Shown here one piece after another: positions 6,701 through 7,387 of a stretch of DNA of 7,387 nt. Numbering within the stretch: the first letter of the stretch is position 1; each line of letters starts with the position of its first letter. The stretch comes from Myxococcota bacterium (GTDB lineage Bacteria > Myxococcota > UBA4151), in the NCBI GenBank assembly GCA_028823075.1, contig JAPKCE010000086.1, positions 1-7,387 on the forward strand, written 5' to 3'. The position numbers were made by a program, and so were the translations under genes. The notes under the pieces are model-generated. The model did no database searches, was not told the origin of the DNA, and saw nothing but the letters and a program-made list of their open reading frames with translations.

Positions 6701-7387
6701 GCGTCACCCACGGCCGAGTACGAACCAACGGCCTAAATTCCGTCGCCATCGACCGCTTCGCCGGCAGCGACCAGTTGTATCAACCCAACCCCGATAATTG
6801 CAGCGGCTGTGCCGCCGAAAACCCGAACGATGGCTTGGAACGCTTTTTGAGCGCCGAAAACCGCCACCAAGCGCAACTTTTAGAGCTGCGCTTCTGGTAT
6901 GTTGACGAGGCTGTTTTTGAACAAGTTGACCAACATGGCCGCTGCATAGGCGAGGCGTGCAGCCGAGCCGTTTTGCATTGGACCCGCGACCCGCGCGGCC
7001 CTTTGCAGCCGCCGCAACGCATAGGGCACTACCCCTTGATACGGGGAACCGCCACTTTTGATGGTCTGGTCCGCACCTACTTTCAAACCCTCATCCCCAT
7101 CGCCGACATGAGCGGCGGCGGTGCCTTTAGTGTGGCCATCGAATCCGACGCCGGCGAGGGTCGCCTGCTGACCAGCGCCGGGAAACCAATTTTTGCGCCG
7201 CTGCGTCCTCTATTTCGGCCGCGGCCTTTAGAAATATTGGCACCGCCGCCGCCCGACGGCTTGCTGGCGCGCTACGCTGCCGCCGGCCGTTTGCAAGAGA
7301 ACTTCCGTGGTTTTGCGCGTATTCTCGATGTTCATCGCATTCAGGCCGACAACGACGCCGACGAAGAATTACTCATCTGCGGCGACG
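3772..7387 (+). CDS. Giant lipoprotein with multiple Ig-like segments, partial at right edge
   Basis: The frame is open from ATG 3772 to the window edge: 1205 codons plus one base, with no stop. The N-terminus (MKNMLSIIVSF...) has a hydrophobic core and lipobox L16-F-A-C19, so an outer-membrane or surface lipoprotein is expected. The mature part looks like a string of beta-sandwich segments. Several carry a strand-turn motif typical of bacterial Ig-like (Big/invasin-type) domains: RDQFDQPMPG (61-70), LDQFGNPI (185-192), DRADPPNPVPG (379-389), FDEAANSVPQG (485-495), IADAGGNPVAG (606-616) and VNARGALVQ (738-746). An Asp-Ala-rich repeat tract interrupts residues 210-277. A C-x2-C pair sits at 1010/1013. 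The last residues (DNDADEELLICG, 1193-1204) resemble a short FG-GAP/VCBS-like calcium loop. Its Shine-Dalgarno is weak or absent; M4 (3781) is an alternative start that leaves an equally good signal peptide. Adhesion or a structural surface role is inference only. Confidence 0.9.
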   Translation, partial: MKNMLSIIVSFAVLSLFACSQQQLPDFPTLNNAPVATELRLVSAPERLVAGAWGRVVAEVRDQFDQPMPGQTVSVAVQISDEVIGLVPALGNTCTTGLAGEPCPVILRSEGQMGQYHLLLSSGALPVVALDIAVDPAPETAHLYINMPGRPVFEFINGRQDGLVFQQPLALPLGQQGLQVKLVLLDQFGNPIAAMIAAELLRAAPAALPDAGPAADAGRDAAVNDAALSDAAVNDAAPNDAAPSDAAANDAAPNDAAANDAAPSDAAVNDAAPNDADRVALSLAGCGGQLSDRAEAMPNSDGELVLCLRGLELGAARIALSVPGILRVENEQGSQSEQIILRSQTVSVGGHRLQIPGQPALTCDVGGALEQALTLRVIDRADPPNPVPGVEVETGHQGMESVAPRIAISGADGSLRINGQCPALRRVETQIMAWIKDDPNERIMQPVEVQVGAVAQMRASLENSAPFDPWAMRIGEPRNLHIELFDEAANSVPQGEVSFSLLQAFRGLVRLDADACGATAETSLHGLTCQADGAGRLVIALRAAGTLPGVPVPLLLRGHHQGGLDPQLNLPLSLETGAPVSLSVSPAGQLIALVGSGDGDSIRARIADAGGNPVAGVAVSLRELLRQNGEVERHPDPAVSLDLPGDGLSDGRGEVIWHIAQISRPSALQSAGHELEFSSILSNGPAQQTLWVSTSVGSATALVLRDNSDVVVPAVDGAWQLHGDAGSALAQRYTLSLVNARGALVQQALGLALTLRSEPAAGCDALAGLAAARFVQGQIQFGGQQIPFSFGTAARSCRYLLEVDSVEQELLLLQRTGQPSGGIFESNIGSVEAPIWRQIPDDGRLQPRPGFSLHPQAQPFDQRHDIRLRNPSDAFGNSLLGAAPGQPGRVLQPAPLNAWIWPQVPVLRALPGGATVLQFSVMAGGTFNSDALLIASSLHGWDSPPQLRFTSQQSEPVIGEIRLRGIDRKVFPYSGAGVTHGRVRTNGLNSVAIDRFAGSDQLYQPNPDNCSGCAAENPNDGLERFLSAENRHQAQLLELRFWYVDEAVFEQVDQHGRCIGEACSRAVLHWTRDPRGPLQPPQRIGHYPLIRGTATFDGLVRTYFQTLIPIADMSGGGAFSVAIESDAGEGRLLTSAGKPIFAPLRPLFRPRPLEILAPPPPDGLLARYAAAGRLQENFRGFARILDVHRIQADNDADEELLICGD
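4429..4593 (+). repeat. 15-nt in-frame tandem repeat (11 units) encoding DAAxN/S
   Basis: Eleven head-to-tail 15-base units start with GATGCC and encode Asp-Ala-Ala-x-Asn/Ser (residues 220-274); a partial GATGCCGAT follows at 4594. Two subtypes exist. Type A is GATGCCGCTGYAAAC; type B is GATGCCGCGCYAA followed by GC, AC or AT. The order is A B A B B A B A B A B. Within type B the last residue alternates Ser, Asn, Ser, Asn, Ser, Asn. The tract is therefore best read as three 60-base copies (4429..4488, 4489..4533, 4534..4593), with the middle copy lacking its first A unit. Because the unit is a multiple of three, copy-number change would alter protein length but not the frame. The peptide is a probable flexible spacer between Ig-like segments. 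Confidence 0.95.

Overview
The window looks like chromosomal DNA of a moderately GC-rich, Gram-negative-type bacterium. Three of its six genes begin with a lipoprotein signal peptide and lipobox. Two of those carry long low-complexity linkers built on Asp-Ala-Gly or Asp-Ala-Ala. From memory, such linkers on secreted Cys-rich or Ig-like lipoproteins are common in Bradymonadota and Myxococcota (the old Deltaproteobacteria), so I lean that way at low confidence. No tRNA, rRNA, CRISPR array, transposase, integrase or phage gene is visible.

Layout, left to right. (1) 652..1 on the minus strand: a metallophosphoesterase of the COG1768 type, cut by the left edge, with all its metal-binding motifs present. 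(2) 706..1143 on the plus strand: a small predicted lipoprotein with no recognisable family, transcribed divergently from gene 1 across a 53-bp spacer. (3) 1718..1074 on the minus strand: rlmE (rrmJ/ftsJ), the 23S rRNA 2'-O-methyltransferase, with its K-D-K-E tetrad intact. Its tail overlaps gene 2 convergently by 70 bp. (4) 2432..1788 on the minus strand: rplC, ribosomal protein L3, followed by a clear intrinsic terminator placed just before the rlmE ribosome binding site. (5) 3616..2516 on the minus strand: a 366-residue Cys-rich lipoprotein. (6) 3772 to the right edge on the plus strand: the first 1205 residues of a very large lipoprotein made of repeated Ig-like beta-sandwich segments, with a 15-nt tandem repeat tract near residue 220. 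It has no stop codon inside the window.

Functionally there are two themes. rplC and rlmE both serve the large ribosomal subunit and share a strand. rplC stands without its usual S10-operon neighbours (rpsJ, rplD, rplW). The three lipoproteins point to the cell envelope: two of them (genes 5 and 6) are divergent from a 155-bp spacer and share the lipobox-plus-Asp/Ala-linker style, so they may be functionally related, but nothing in the sequence assigns them a task. I see no complete, recognisable novel system here. The most unusual items are the isolated L3 gene, the nested structure of the 15-nt repeat, and the giant Ig-like lipoprotein.
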